Source: Pirellulales bacterium | Lineage (GTDB): Bacteria > Planctomycetota > Planctomycetia > Pirellulales > JACPPG01 | Length of the DNA: 53,300 bases | Direction of reading: 5' to 3' | NCBI GenBank assembly: GCA_035546535.1 | Contig: DASZWQ010000201.1 | Coordinates: 1 to 53,300 of the forward strand | Shown here: in pieces, positions 35,748 to 45,160 of the stretch | How the letters are laid out: each line of letters opens with the position of its first letter | How positions within the stretch are numbered: position 1 is the stretch's first letter | Position numbers and translations under genes: made by a program | Notes under the pieces: generated by a model | Database searches by the model: none | Told to the model about the DNA's origin: nothing | What the model saw: the letters and a program-made list of their open reading frames with translations, nothing else

Positions 35748-37262
35748 CTACGCCAGCGCGGCCGAAATCACTTCGCCATCGACGAGCGGCAACGGGCGCC
35801 CCTGCGCGTCGTGTACCATCGTGCGGTGGTCGATGCCCAGCAAGTGATACATCGTGGCCAGCATATCCTTCGGGCTGACTGGATCGTTGGCGACGTCGCC
35901 GCCATGCTTGTCCGAGGCCCCCACGACCCGGCCTCGCGCCGTGCCACCGCCGGCAAAAAGTGCCGAATAAACTCTCGACCAATGGTCCCGCCCGCCCCCT
36001 TGGACATTGGCGATATGTGGCGTGCGGCCATGTTCGCTGGTACAGACGACCAGCGTATCGTCGAGCATGCCGCGCCGGTCGAGGTCCGAAATCAGGCCGT
36101 ACCAGGCCAGGTCCAGTCCCGGACAAAGCTCCTGGCGCATGCGCGGATAATGGTTCCAATGCGTGTCCCAGCCGCTGCCGGCCAGGCCGTACTCGTCCCA
36201 AAAAACGCTCACCATCCGGCTGCCCGCTTCGACCAGCCGTCGCGCCGCCAGGCACGCCTGGCCAAAGAGCGTCCGGCCGTACATATCGCGCATCTGGTCC
36301 GATTCGCGTCGCACGTCCAGGGCAGCGCGCAGGTCGTCCGATTCCAGCAGCGTATAGGTCATCTGTCGATAACGATCGAACTGCCGGCCGCCGGCGCTAC
36401 TGTTCAAATCAGCCCGAGCCTGATCCAACTGGGCCAGCAAAGTTCGCCGCCGATCGAGCCGATCAAGCGTCAACTCCGGCAATAACGCCGTCGCGGAGGG
36501 GACAACGAAGTGGCTATCCGGCGTGAGGCCGATGTACGGGTCATTGTCCTCGAACTTTTGCTGGGCGAGGGTCTTGGTCAGGGCCTTCGTGCCTTCGCCG
36601 ACGAAATCGGTCCACACCGGGTCGTACTCGTTCCCCAGGAACGACGCGTACGGCCCGGCGCGCGGCACCTCGCCCACCCGCCGGCTGCTAAAGCGGAACG
36701 GCAGGGCGATATTGTTCGGCACGCGGCGTTTCGGTGCAGCCGCGCCGGCCGTTCGCTCGCGCTGCGACTCGACGTAATCGACCACCGAGCCGAAAAACGG
36801 CCAATGCCGCGGATCGCGTGGGCTGAGTTCCATCGGCGCGTCGATCGCCGGCACGCCTGTCAGTGCGTACGCCACGCCATGCAGCGGATAGGGGTGCGTG
36901 ACCGAACGCAGAACCGTGGTCCGGTCCATCACCTTGGCGAAGTTCGGCAAGAGCTCGCACACGTCGCAGCCAGGCAGGCTGGAGGCGATCTGCCCCAGCT
37001 CGCCACGAATCTCGACCGGAGCGTTCGGCTTCGGGTCGACGAACTCGATCTGGCTCGGCGCGCCGTACAGATGGATGAGGATGACGGACTTGGCCCGCCC
37101 GAATGACCTGGGCCGCGCTTCGCTGGTCGCGGCGGCCGCGTCTTGCAATCGCAGGAGATCGGCCATCCCTAAACCGGCCAGCCCCAGCCCGCCCACGCGC
37201 AGCAACTCACGCCGCGTGAGACCATCGCACAGGGCACGGGATGAACCAAGGACGCGAAGCAT
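35748..37262 (-). CDS. DUF1501 domain protein, Tat-exported
   Basis: A 504-residue DUF1501 protein. A twin-arginine signal (TRRELLRVGGLGLAGLG) begins it. IHLYGAPSQIEFVDPKP, TLVVCTSEHGRTPHI and GRDHWSRVYSALFAGGGT mark the alkaline-phosphatase-like metal site. ATG 37262 has AGGA upstream. Unlike the copy at 15035, no PSD1 cytochrome gene is adjacent. The family is sure; the substrate is unknown. Confidence 0.93.
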   Translation of the reverse strand: MLRVLGSSRALCDGLTRRELLRVGGLGLAGLGMADLLRLQDAAAATSEARPRSFGRAKSVILIHLYGAPSQIEFVDPKPNAPVEIRGELGQIASSLPGCDVCELLPNFAKVMDRTTVLRSVTHPYPLHGVAYALTGVPAIDAPMELSPRDPRHWPFFGSVVDYVESQRERTAGAAAPKRRVPNNIALPFRFSSRRVGEVPRAGPYASFLGNEYDPVWTDFVGEGTKALTKTLAQQKFEDNDPYIGLTPDSHFVVPSATALLPELTLDRLDRRRTLLAQLDQARADLNSSAGGRQFDRYRQMTYTLLESDDLRAALDVRRESDQMRDMYGRTLFGQACLAARRLVEAGSRMVSVFWDEYGLAGSGWDTHWNHYPRMRQELCPGLDLAWYGLISDLDRRGMLDDTLVVCTSEHGRTPHIANVQGGGRDHWSRVYSALFAGGGTARGRVVGASDKHGGDVANDPVSPKDMLATMYHLLGIDHRTMVHDAQGRPLPLVDGEVISAALA

Positions 37263-37427
37263 GGCGAGTCCTGGCATTGAGGCAGGTTGGAAACTGGCGA
37301 GCATTGGGCGCCGGCCGCACGAAGACGTCCGACGGAGCTGATCGGCCCTTATCGTACCACAGCCGGAAGCTGATTTACCACCCTGGCCGGGGCTGTATTT
37401 GGGCGGACCAAGACAATCGTAGGCGTA

Positions 37428-37458
37428 AGTGCCGCTGGTGGCTCGCCCACCAGTGCGG
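37428..37458. repeat. copy of the CACTGGTGG intergenic palindrome
   Basis: CGCTGGTGG (37433-37441) and CCACCAGTG (37447-37455) flank a CTCGC loop; one pair is G-T. It lies between the DUF1501 start and the stop of an SDR. Confidence 0.7.
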
Positions 37459-37502
37459 AATGCTGGTTAAGTCGACCGATAACCGGCCAGCGGCAGATCC
37501 CC

Positions 37503-38231
37503 TCACCACTTCCCCACGTGCGCACCGGCGTCGACGCGCAGGATTTCGCCCGTCACTGACTCGGCCTCGGTCAGGTACACGATCGCGTCGACAATGTCGC
37601 GGACGCTGACAATCCGACCCATTGGCGACAGGCTGGCAAGCGCCTCCCGCGGCGCTTTCTCGTGCATCGGCGTATCGACCGTACCCGGTGCGACGGCGTT
37701 AACCCGGATGCCTTCTCTCGCGTACTCGATGGCCAGGTTCCGGGTCGCCGCTTCCAGGCCGCCCTTGGTAATCATTGGCACCACGCAGTCCACTCCGGCG
37801 ATCGGATGCTGGGCTAAAGTGGTCGTTACGTTGACAATGCTACCGCCGGACTTCCGCCGCAGCATCTGCCGCGCGGCCAACTGCGTGATGTACAAGAAGC
37901 CTTCCACGTTCGTGTGCACGAGCGATTGGAAATCTTCGGCCGTGTAATCGATGAAGGCCTTGGGCAGAAAGATGCCGGCGTTGTTGATCAGGGCGTCGAT
38001 CTTGCCGAACCGATTAATGGCGGTTTCGGCAACCTTAGCCGCCGTCGCCGGGTCACCGATGTCTCCGTTGACCAGGGCCAGTTGATCGGTCGAAGTAAAT
38101 GCGCCCGATCTGGTGATGCTACGCGAATTGGCCACGACGTTGTAGCCGCGCGCGACAAAGGCGGTCACGACACCGGCCCCGATGCCCTGCGAAGCCCCGG
38201 TGACGATCGCTGTCTTGGATGGGGTGGTCAC
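37503..38231 (-). CDS. SDR-family protein lacking the catalytic tyrosine
   Basis: A 242-residue short-chain dehydrogenase fold: TGASQGIG cofactor loop near residue 11, INNAG at 82-86. The usual Ser and Tyr are absent: VNVTTTLAQ has Thr where Ser is expected, and the position four before K156 is Pro (VPMITKGG), not Tyr. The rest of the family pattern is intact, including RVNAVAPGTVDTP. It may have a changed mechanism or only bind cofactor. GTG 38231 is chosen because GGGAG lies eight bases upstream. Neighbours give no pathway clue. Confidence 0.82.
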   Translation of the reverse strand: MTTPSKTAIVTGASQGIGAGVVTAFVARGYNVVANSRSITRSGAFTSTDQLALVNGDIGDPATAAKVAETAINRFGKIDALINNAGIFLPKAFIDYTAEDFQSLVHTNVEGFLYITQLAARQMLRRKSGGSIVNVTTTLAQHPIAGVDCVVPMITKGGLEAATRNLAIEYAREGIRVNAVAPGTVDTPMHEKAPREALASLSPMGRIVSVRDIVDAIVYLTEAESVTGEILRVDAGAHVGKW

Positions 38232-38297
38232 AAGGTTTTCTCCCTTCGCAAATAGCAGCGCCCTCGGGCATGCCATGTGCCACGCGGGCGGCGGGAC

Positions 38298-39380
38298 TTA
38301 TTCTTTGCGGTCCTGCGCCGGGCCATCATCCGGCGCAATTACGATCCGCACGGCGTCGGCCTCCACGCGCGCCCCTTCGGCGATCTGCCAATCGCCGGCA
38401 TCGCTCTGATAAAGAATATGCGTACTTTCGACAGCCTGCGCGAGCGCCTCGCGCCAGTTGATGCCCTCGCCGACGATTTGCAGTTCGAACTCCTGTCCCG
38501 CAACCTGCATTTTTCCAGCGGCGCTCTTAACCGCGACGCTCAACGCCCTTTGGCCCGGGTCGGCGAAGGTCATTGGCATGCTGGCCCAGGCGCGCCACGG
38601 AGGACCACGCTCGGCGGGCTCGACGAGAAACTGGAAGGCGAATTCGCCAGGCAGGTCTGACAGTTCGAATCTCCCTTGGTCGTCGGTCGTGTCGTGCTCG
38701 ATGACGTTCTGCGCCGGCGGCAATTCCTTTCCGGTGAGCGAGACCGAGTAACCCGCCAGTGGCTTCCCCTCGGCGTCAACCAGCCGGCCCGACGCCCGGG
38801 CGGCCGGCACCATCACGAAGTTGATCTCCTTGCGCACTCCCGGCAGAAAGACGCGCTCGGCCGGCTTGCCCCACGTGTCGAGCTTGCTCAGGTCGATCGG
38901 CGCGTCGAGAACCCGGCTTAATGCCGCCACGCAATCGCCTTGCCGGTTCATGTTTCGTTCGGAAAGACCCGCTTTGGTAGCCCCGATTGCCGCCGCCTGA
39001 CAATACGGACCCTCGTTGACGATCAAAATGCCCGGCCCGAAGCGCAATTCGTACTTTCCTTCGGCGTCGGTGAATGTCGTCCCTCCGCCCAAGAGCGTGC
39101 CCATGCCCGTCGCGGCGCGAACCTTCACGTCGGCCATTGGCTCGCCGCTGCCGTCGGTTACGCGGCCGACGGCGATCCACGGCTTCGCGTCGTCGGCTCG
39201 AGCGGCGTTCCGCGGGCACAGAAATCCGGACGGCAACACGCCGAGAAAAAGCGCGATCGCCGCGAGGCAGAGATAGCAATCTCGCGCGATCGGCGCGATA
39301 CGTCGCCCACCTAGCCCACCCAAGCGGCACCTCCGTGATTGCAACGAAGCCTCCCCGCCTTCGCGTTCAACTCTCGGCAT
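38298..39380 (-). CDS. exported protein with CarboxypepD_reg-like repeats
   Basis: A 360-residue protein. A hydrophobic segment (about 33-55) may be a signal or anchor. Two carboxypeptidase-regulatory-like beta-sandwich units follow: VGRVTDGSGEPMADVKVRA...TFTDAEGKYELRF and ASGRLVDAEGKPLAGYSVSL...DDQGRFELSDLPGEF. These modules usually bind sugar or surface partners; no enzyme motif is seen. Its ATG at 39380 overlaps the upstream beta-helix gene by 14 bases, so they are cotranslated. TTG 39344, preceded by GGGGAGG, is an alternative start that would remove most of the basic N-region. Confidence 0.75.
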   Translation of the reverse strand: MPRVEREGGEASLQSRRCRLGGLGGRRIAPIARDCYLCLAAIALFLGVLPSGFLCPRNAARADDAKPWIAVGRVTDGSGEPMADVKVRAATGMGTLLGGGTTFTDAEGKYELRFGPGILIVNEGPYCQAAAIGATKAGLSERNMNRQGDCVAALSRVLDAPIDLSKLDTWGKPAERVFLPGVRKEINFVMVPAARASGRLVDAEGKPLAGYSVSLTGKELPPAQNVIEHDTTDDQGRFELSDLPGEFAFQFLVEPAERGPPWRAWASMPMTFADPGQRALSVAVKSAAGKMQVAGQEFELQIVGEGINWREALAQAVESTHILYQSDAGDWQIAEGARVEADAVRIVIAPDDGPAQDRKE

Positions 39381-40758
39381 TATTCTCGAACTTCACGTCG
39401 ATCGGGGCGTCGGGGCCGCCGTTGAGGTGAATCTTTTCCTTGTTCTTCGCGATGCGGCCGTTGCGGAAAGTGAGCGAGCGGACCCAAGAGTTGACCGCCA
39501 CGCCGGTGTCAAAACCCTCGACGTCGACATTTTCGAACATCGCGCCTGTCGTCGCCGCCGCATAGACGCCGCGCGAATGCGGGGCGCCGGTGCCGCGCAA
39601 TACCACGTTGCGGATCACGGGCTGGTCCAGGCCGGGATGCACCGGGTCGCGCAGCGAGTCGTAACCGAAATCGCGCCGCGAGCGATACACGTTGTCTTCG
39701 GCCCCGTTCATCACGATGCCGTACATCCGGGCTGCGCCGATCTTCACGCCGTCGATCAGGTAGCCCTTGTGGGCCTGGCTACGCTCGTGATCGGGCGCGA
39801 ACTCGAAACCGAAATCACCCCCGAACAGGGCGACGGCGGCCATCGCGGTTTCGACCTGCAGATTGCGGATCGTGATGTGATGGCAGCCCGAGCAGCGCAC
39901 CCCGGCGTCGTTGCCATCCATGCTGCGGCCGAGCTTGCCGACTGTGATGTTCTCGATGAGCACGTGCTGCGGATGCGTGGAAGAGATTTCGTTCTTTTCC
40001 CACAGCTTGCGCATCTGCGGCACCAGGTGATCGGCCGTGGCGACCGGCCCGACGGTTCCCCAATCGAGGCTGATGCCCAAGAGTGCCTTCTCGGAATCGA
40101 GCATGCGAATGTTGCGGATCAGGCCGTGATGCGCCTCGGACATGAGCTGGATGAACGCCGCTTCGAAGGGCTGTTCGAGGGTCATGTCCTCGATGCGCCA
40201 ATGCCCGACGGACGAAAAATGGCCCGGCTTCGCCACAGTGCCCCCGTCGCCGTAGGCGGCCCCCACGCCGATCGGCGCGTGCCAGATCGCTTGCGATCCC
40301 TTCCCTTCGCTGCGCACCACCCTCACGGTGCCGTTACGGATCGTCGCATGCGAGGCCAGTCGCACGCCGTAGCTGTTGGAGCGCAGATCCAAGAGGACCG
40401 TGCCGCCGTTCAGATCCAAGTCGACGTTCGCTGGCACCAAGAGCGCATGGATCGACGTCTCGCCGGCAATCGGCACGTTCTGAACCGTGCAGGTGATCGT
40501 GCTCTTTGGCTTCAGACGAACAAGTCCGCCACCGGCGGCTAATTGCTTGTCGAGCGCCCTTTGCAAATCATCGGCCGTGCGCGGGGCGATGATGGTGGCA
40601 GGCTTGTTGGCGGCGCCCTTCGCGGCGTCGTCGGCAGATTTCTCGGTGGCCTTTGGCGGATCGGCAAGCGTGTAACCCCCGAGCGACGTCGCTGTACAGC
40701 TGGCCGTGATGCCTGCCGCAGCGCTTGCGAGAAACTGTCGGCGACTGAGTGAGTTCAT
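39367..40758 (-). CDS. Tat-exported right-handed beta-helix protein
   Basis: A 463-residue protein with a twin-arginine signal (SRRQFLASAAAGITA). The body shows parallel beta-helix rungs: NLQVETAMAAVALFGG, HVLIENITVGKLG, NVVLRGTGAPHSRG and ENVDVEGFDTG. It matches pectate-lyase-like or polysaccharide-lyase-like proteins, but a catalytic residue is not identifiable. The neighbouring gene overlaps its stop. Export and fold are sure; the substrate is not. Confidence 0.83.
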   Translation of the reverse strand: MNSLSRRQFLASAAAGITASCTATSLGGYTLADPPKATEKSADDAAKGAANKPATIIAPRTADDLQRALDKQLAAGGGLVRLKPKSTITCTVQNVPIAGETSIHALLVPANVDLDLNGGTVLLDLRSNSYGVRLASHATIRNGTVRVVRSEGKGSQAIWHAPIGVGAAYGDGGTVAKPGHFSSVGHWRIEDMTLEQPFEAAFIQLMSEAHHGLIRNIRMLDSEKALLGISLDWGTVGPVATADHLVPQMRKLWEKNEISSTHPQHVLIENITVGKLGRSMDGNDAGVRCSGCHHITIRNLQVETAMAAVALFGGDFGFEFAPDHERSQAHKGYLIDGVKIGAARMYGIVMNGAEDNVYRSRRDFGYDSLRDPVHPGLDQPVIRNVVLRGTGAPHSRGVYAAATTGAMFENVDVEGFDTGVAVNSWVRSLTFRNGRIAKNKEKIHLNGGPDAPIDVKFENNAES

Positions 40759-40784
40759 CGCGATCTGTCGTTGTTGCTTCCGTT

Positions 40785-41411
40785 TTATTGGTTATAGAAG
40801 ATTATTGCTGTGACCAAGCCATAAAAAATCGCCTCAGACGAGATGTCGCCCACTTGACCGTGCGAAGCCTCATGCCGGCACCACGCGATTCGTTCTCCAA
40901 TGTCCAGAATCGTGCCGCGGGACCCGACGATCGTGGGCGTTGCGAACAGCGTCCGATCTAAGTCATCGAAGACGCCTGCCGCGCGCTGCGACGTATTGAG
41001 TTTCATTAGCTTGTACGCCGTCGAAACGTTTGAGACGCCTTTCTTGCAGTTCTTGAGCGAATGCTCTCCGAGCGCGGCTTGTGCCCGATCCCTACCGTGC
41101 AACGGGTCAACCCAAGTGCCATTTGGGTTTAAAACACCGGAAAGCATTCGAAAGAAGAATTCAAATCGCGTCGACAGATATACCGCTGCGATCGCCGCGG
41201 GTGGCTCTAGGAATCGATGCTGAGCGACCATGCTAAGCGCATACGCGACATGCTCCTTATAACGCCCAGGGAAAAGGTCCGAGCAATCGGCGGCGGCTAG
41301 TTCATCCGCGACTTCGGCGAGAAGAAGCTGCGGAGCGTTGTCGCCTGCGAAGCTACCGATCCTCGGGCAATGCGATTTTATGTAGCCTACGGCCTCATTC
41401 GACCGGCACAT
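40785..41411 (-). CDS. hypothetical protein with a HEPN-like RX4H motif
   Basis: A 208-residue protein (ATG 41411; the frame is open to 41495, overlapping the next gene by 23 bases). It is largely alpha-helical with no signal peptide. Near the C-terminus CRHEASHGQVGDISSEA contains R-x4-H followed by G, as in HEPN RNase-type domains of the Apea group. Codon and base usage look less G+C-rich than the neighbours, hinting at recent gain. HEPN proteins often work with a nucleotidyltransferase antitoxin or in defence, but none is adjacent. The match is by eye and the function is open. Confidence 0.5.
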   Translation of the reverse strand: MCRSNEAVGYIKSHCPRIGSFAGDNAPQLLLAEVADELAAADCSDLFPGRYKEHVAYALSMVAQHRFLEPPAAIAAVYLSTRFEFFFRMLSGVLNPNGTWVDPLHGRDRAQAALGEHSLKNCKKGVSNVSTAYKLMKLNTSQRAAGVFDDLDRTLFATPTIVGSRGTILDIGERIAWCRHEASHGQVGDISSEAIFYGLVTAIIFYNQ

Positions 41412-41472
41412 GGCTGTAACCAAGCATTGACTGTACGAAAACCGCGTGATCAACGCGAAAGGAGCGAGCGCC

Positions 41473-42435
41473 CTATTCCCCCAGCACGTACGCAAACATC
41501 AAGGGCGCCACGATTGACGCGTCGGAGTTGATCATGAACTTCGGGGCGTCGCGGTCGAGTTTCCACCAGGTGATCTTTTCGTTCGGCACGGCGCCCGAAT
41601 ACGAGCCGAAGGACGTGGTCGAATCCGAGATCTGGCAGAAGTAGCTCCACAGGCTGACGTCTTTTTCCAGGTCCTGGATGATCAGCGGAACGGCGCAGAT
41701 CGCGAAGTCGCCGGCGATGCCGCCGCCGATCTGGAAAAAGCCGATCTGCGATTTTTCGACCGTGTCGAGATACCAGCGCACCAGGTGCTCCATCTGCGCG
41801 GTGCCACTCTTGATGACGTTGTGGCTCTTCACGCGCCCCTCGAGCACGCGGGCGGCGAAAATATTGCCCAGCGTGGAATCTTCGTAGCCCGGCGTGTAAA
41901 CCGGAATCTTCATGTCGTAGGCGGCCCATACCCAGGAGTGCTCCTTCGGGATGTGGCGAACCTTCTCTAACACTCCGTCCTTGATCAGGCGGTAGAAGTA
42001 CTCGCAGGAGAAGTACGACTCGCCTTTCTCGCCGGCCTCGATCCAGTATTCCAAGAGCTTGCCTTCGATGTGGCGGATAACGGTTTCCGGAATGCAGGTA
42101 TCCGTGACCCGGTTAAAGCCCTTGTCGCGAAGCTCGACTTCAGCATCGGGGGACAGGTCGCGGTAGTGGGGCACCATGCAGTAATCTTTGTGCGCGACCA
42201 GATTGAAGATGTCCTCTTCGAAATTGGCAGCCGTGCAACTGATGGCGTGAATCTTGCCGGCGCGGATCATCTTGGCCAGCGAGATGCCCAGCTCGGCGGT
42301 GCTCATCGCTCCGGCCATGGCCAGAAACATCTTGCCGCCGTCGTCGAGATGTTTCTTCCAGGCGCGCGAGGCGTCGACGGTTTCGCGGGCGTTGAAGTGC
42401 CGGAAGTGCTGATCCATGAACTGCGAAATCGACAT
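41473..42435 (-). CDS. deoxyhypusine synthase-like protein
   Basis: A 320-residue enzyme of the deoxyhypusine/homospermidine synthase family, NAD-dependent spermidine-cleaving aminobutyltransferases. MAGAMSTAELG, SCTAANFEEDIFN, FQIGGGIAGDFAI and SGAVPNEKITWWKLD are family blocks; the Lys of WWK is where the active-site Lys lies. Bacteria lack hypusine in eIF5A, so a polyamine such as homospermidine is a likelier product than deoxyhypusine. ATG 42435 follows GGGAGG; the longer frame to 42492 is rejected. Family call sure; product inferred. Confidence 0.88.
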   Translation of the reverse strand: MSISQFMDQHFRHFNARETVDASRAWKKHLDDGGKMFLAMAGAMSTAELGISLAKMIRAGKIHAISCTAANFEEDIFNLVAHKDYCMVPHYRDLSPDAEVELRDKGFNRVTDTCIPETVIRHIEGKLLEYWIEAGEKGESYFSCEYFYRLIKDGVLEKVRHIPKEHSWVWAAYDMKIPVYTPGYEDSTLGNIFAARVLEGRVKSHNVIKSGTAQMEHLVRWYLDTVEKSQIGFFQIGGGIAGDFAICAVPLIIQDLEKDVSLWSYFCQISDSTTSFGSYSGAVPNEKITWWKLDRDAPKFMINSDASIVAPLMFAYVLGE

Positions 42436-42618
42436 TCCCAAGAGCCCTCCCAAATGCGCCTGCCGCGTGTCGTGCAAGCGTTGTTGCCCCAAGTCGGATG
42501 ACCCGAGTCAAGCGCGCGACGCAACACAGCAAGCTTTCGTAGCGACTATGCGAAGCTGCCGCGCGCCGGTGCGCGGCGGTAAGTAGCGATTTCAAAACTT
42601 CATAAGGCCGCGCCTCGT

Positions 42619-42688
42619 GTGCCACTGGTAGCTTGTCTACCAGTGCTCCACCGGATTTTTGCACTGGTGGACGAGCCACCAGTGGCAC
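42619..42688. repeat. paired copies of the CACTGGTGG intergenic palindrome
   Basis: The first copy has CACTGGTAG (42623-42631) and CTACCAGTG (42637-42645) around CTTGT; the second has CACTGGTGG (42662-42670) and CCACCAGTG (42676-42684) around ACGAG. The two are in opposite orientation and their outer parts (GTGCCACTGG, CCAGTGGCAC) also pair, giving a long cruciform-like structure. It lies between the deoxyhypusine synthase-like and glucan phosphorylase genes. No gene is seen in 42436-42722. Confidence 0.85.
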
Positions 42689-42722
42689 CCGATTCAGGTT
42701 TTGAAATAACTACTCGCGAATT

Positions 42723-44921
42723 TTAGCGGACGCTCATTTCGCAGCTCACACCGCCGGCGGCCGGCAGGTACGAGCGGCGAACGTAGTCCATCACCATGCG
42801 GTGGGCGCTAAAGCGCCAGGCCAGCGAGCCGATCGAGTTCATCATGCGGCGGATCCACATCCGCGGCAGCCCGTCGACGTCGCGATCGTAGTATAGCGGA
42901 ATCACCTGCTCTTCGAGCGTGCGGTACAGGTCCTCGGCGTCGCGCCGATCGTTGACTTCGTCCGACACGTGGCTGGTCCCCTTGCCGATGGCAAAGCCGT
43001 TCGAGCCGTCGAACGCCTCGGCCCACCAGCCGTCGAGCACCGACAGGTTCAGGCCGCCGTTGAGCACGGCCTTCTGTCCGCTCGTGCCCGAAGCTTCCAG
43101 CGGGCGGCGCGGATTGTTGAGCCACACGTCAACGCCCTGCACCAGGTGGCGACAGACGTTGATGTCGTAATCCTCGATGAACGCCACGCGCGAGGCGAAG
43201 CGTTCGTCGTGCCGCAGGTTCGAAATTTTCTTGATCAATTGCTTGCCCGGCTCGTCGGCCGGATGCGCCTTGCCGGCGAAAACGATCTGAATGGGCCGCT
43301 CGGGGTCGGCGATCAAATCGTAAAAACGATCGATGTCCGTCAGCAGCAAGTCGGCCCGTTTGTACGTGGCGAAGCGGCGGGCGAAGCCGATCGTCAATAC
43401 GTTCGGGTCGAGCATGTTGCGGGCCATTTCGATCGAGTCATCCGCCTCGCCGCGGCGGCGCCTTTGCCGGCTGACGCGGCGGCGCACGAACGACAGCAGC
43501 AGGTTCTTCAGCGTGTGGTGGATTTCCCACAGCTCGCCCGGGTCGACGTTGTGAATATCCTGCCAGACCTCGGGCTCGCCCATCCGCAGGAACCAGTTGA
43601 CGGGGAACTTGCGGTCATAAAGTTGTTGCATCTGCCAGGCCAGCCAACTGCGCACGTGAACGCCGTTGGTGATGTGGCCGATGGGGATTTCTTCTTCGAC
43701 GCGCCACGGCCACAGGTGGGCCCACATCCGCCGCGAGACATGCCCGTGCAGGGCGCTCACGGCATTGGCGCGGCGCGAAAGCTTGAGCGCGAGTACCGTC
43801 ATACAGAAGGTTTCGCCTTCGTTCTGCGGCTCGACGCGTCCTAGTCCCATGAGTTGCTGGAAGGAAATTCCCAGCCGGTCGCGCAGCGGACCCAGGTGCT
43901 CTTCGATCAAGCCGCCATCGAAACGGTCGTGCCCGGCCGGCACCGGCGTGTGCGTCGTAAAGCAGGTGTGCTGGGCCACGTCGCGCAGGGCTTCGTCGAA
44001 GCTCAGGCCGTCGGTCTCCATCATTTCGCGAATGGCTTCCAGCGACGCGAACGCGCTGTGCCCTTCGTTGAGATGGAACACGCCGGGCGAGATGCCCAGC
44101 GCTCGCAGAGCACGGACACCCCCCACGCCCAAAACCAGTTCCTGGCGAATGCGGGTGCGATGGTCGCCGCCGTAGAGGCGGCTGGTCAGCTCGCGATCCT
44201 CGGGCCGGTTGCCTTCGACGTCGCAATCCAGCAAATACAAGTTCACGCGGCCGACGTGCATCAGCCACACCTTGGCGAACAACTGCCCTGTGCGCGTGTC
44301 GATCGAGACCGTGATCGGCTTGCCGTGCATGTCGACGGCGGGCCGCATCGGCAGGTTTTCGACCTTGGTGACGATATATTCTTCTTGCTGGTAGCCGTTG
44401 ACGTCGAGCTGCTGCTTGAAGTAGCCCTGGTCGTAATACAAACCGATCGCGACGAACGGCACGCTCAGGTCGCTGGCGCTTTTGACGTGGTCGCCGGAGA
44501 GAACGCCGAGACCGCCGGAATAGATGGGCACCGATTCGTGAATGCCGAACTCGGCCGAAAAATAGGCGACCGGCTTGGCGCCCAGCACGCCCGTGTGCGT
44601 GGCCGCCCAGGCGTTTTGCGTGGCCAAATACTCCTTCAAGCGGCGGAACGCCTGGTTGATGCGGCTGTGCAACACCAACTCGCTGGCGCGGGCTTCGAGC
44701 CGCTCGGGCGTGAACTCGGCCAAGAGCGCGATTGGATTATGGTCCAACTGCCGCCAGCGAATGGGATCCAGGTCGCGGTATAATTCCACGACCTCGGGAT
44801 GCCAGCTCCACCACAGGTTATTCGCCAAGGCGACGAGCTTGTCGTAGATCGATTCGAACTCGACACCGCCTTTGGACAGGCCTTCGATAGACTTGCTGGG
44901 CGCGATTTCGGTCCGGCTCAT
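42723..44921 (-). CDS. glgP: alpha-glucan (glycogen) phosphorylase
   Basis: Cytosolic GT35 enzyme of 732 residues that releases glucose 1-phosphate from glycogen, of the DUF3417-containing type. The N-terminus has LANNLWWSWHPEVVELYRDL; AYFSAEFGIHESVPIYSGGLGVLSGDH, HLNEGHSAF and FVGRF-type blocks follow. The pyridoxal site lies in EASGTSGQKAVLNGGLNLSVLDGWWAEAF, including the Lys of QKAV. ATG 44921 follows AAGGA; a longer frame to 44972 is rejected. The product could feed central metabolism or link to treZ at 1747, which is 40 kb away. No other glycogen gene is in the window. Confidence 0.94.
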   Translation of the reverse strand: MSRTEIAPSKSIEGLSKGGVEFESIYDKLVALANNLWWSWHPEVVELYRDLDPIRWRQLDHNPIALLAEFTPERLEARASELVLHSRINQAFRRLKEYLATQNAWAATHTGVLGAKPVAYFSAEFGIHESVPIYSGGLGVLSGDHVKSASDLSVPFVAIGLYYDQGYFKQQLDVNGYQQEEYIVTKVENLPMRPAVDMHGKPITVSIDTRTGQLFAKVWLMHVGRVNLYLLDCDVEGNRPEDRELTSRLYGGDHRTRIRQELVLGVGGVRALRALGISPGVFHLNEGHSAFASLEAIREMMETDGLSFDEALRDVAQHTCFTTHTPVPAGHDRFDGGLIEEHLGPLRDRLGISFQQLMGLGRVEPQNEGETFCMTVLALKLSRRANAVSALHGHVSRRMWAHLWPWRVEEEIPIGHITNGVHVRSWLAWQMQQLYDRKFPVNWFLRMGEPEVWQDIHNVDPGELWEIHHTLKNLLLSFVRRRVSRQRRRRGEADDSIEMARNMLDPNVLTIGFARRFATYKRADLLLTDIDRFYDLIADPERPIQIVFAGKAHPADEPGKQLIKKISNLRHDERFASRVAFIEDYDINVCRHLVQGVDVWLNNPRRPLEASGTSGQKAVLNGGLNLSVLDGWWAEAFDGSNGFAIGKGTSHVSDEVNDRRDAEDLYRTLEEQVIPLYYDRDVDGLPRMWIRRMMNSIGSLAWRFSAHRMVMDYVRRSYLPAAGGVSCEMSVR

Positions 44922-45160
44922 CGATTTTTGATCCTTCAACTGCAGGCAATTCCTGGTTTGCCATCGACGCACAAAGTCCCTGATTTTAGCAAGTTACGGT
45001 CATCGTCGCGACCCCATTGCCGACGGCAAGCGGCCGGGCTTTGTCAGGTCGGCAACGTGCCTGCCGTGGTCGCGCTGCGAAGCTATGATTCTCGCATAAC
45101 GCCGCGCGATATCCGACTAAGCCGTGTTCAAGAAAAAAAACCAACGGAACGAAGAACCGT

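Noticed and set aside
39427..40542. Long plus-strand frame opposite the beta-helix gene
   Set aside because: It has no motif, and the minus strand carries a Tat signal and beta-helix pattern.
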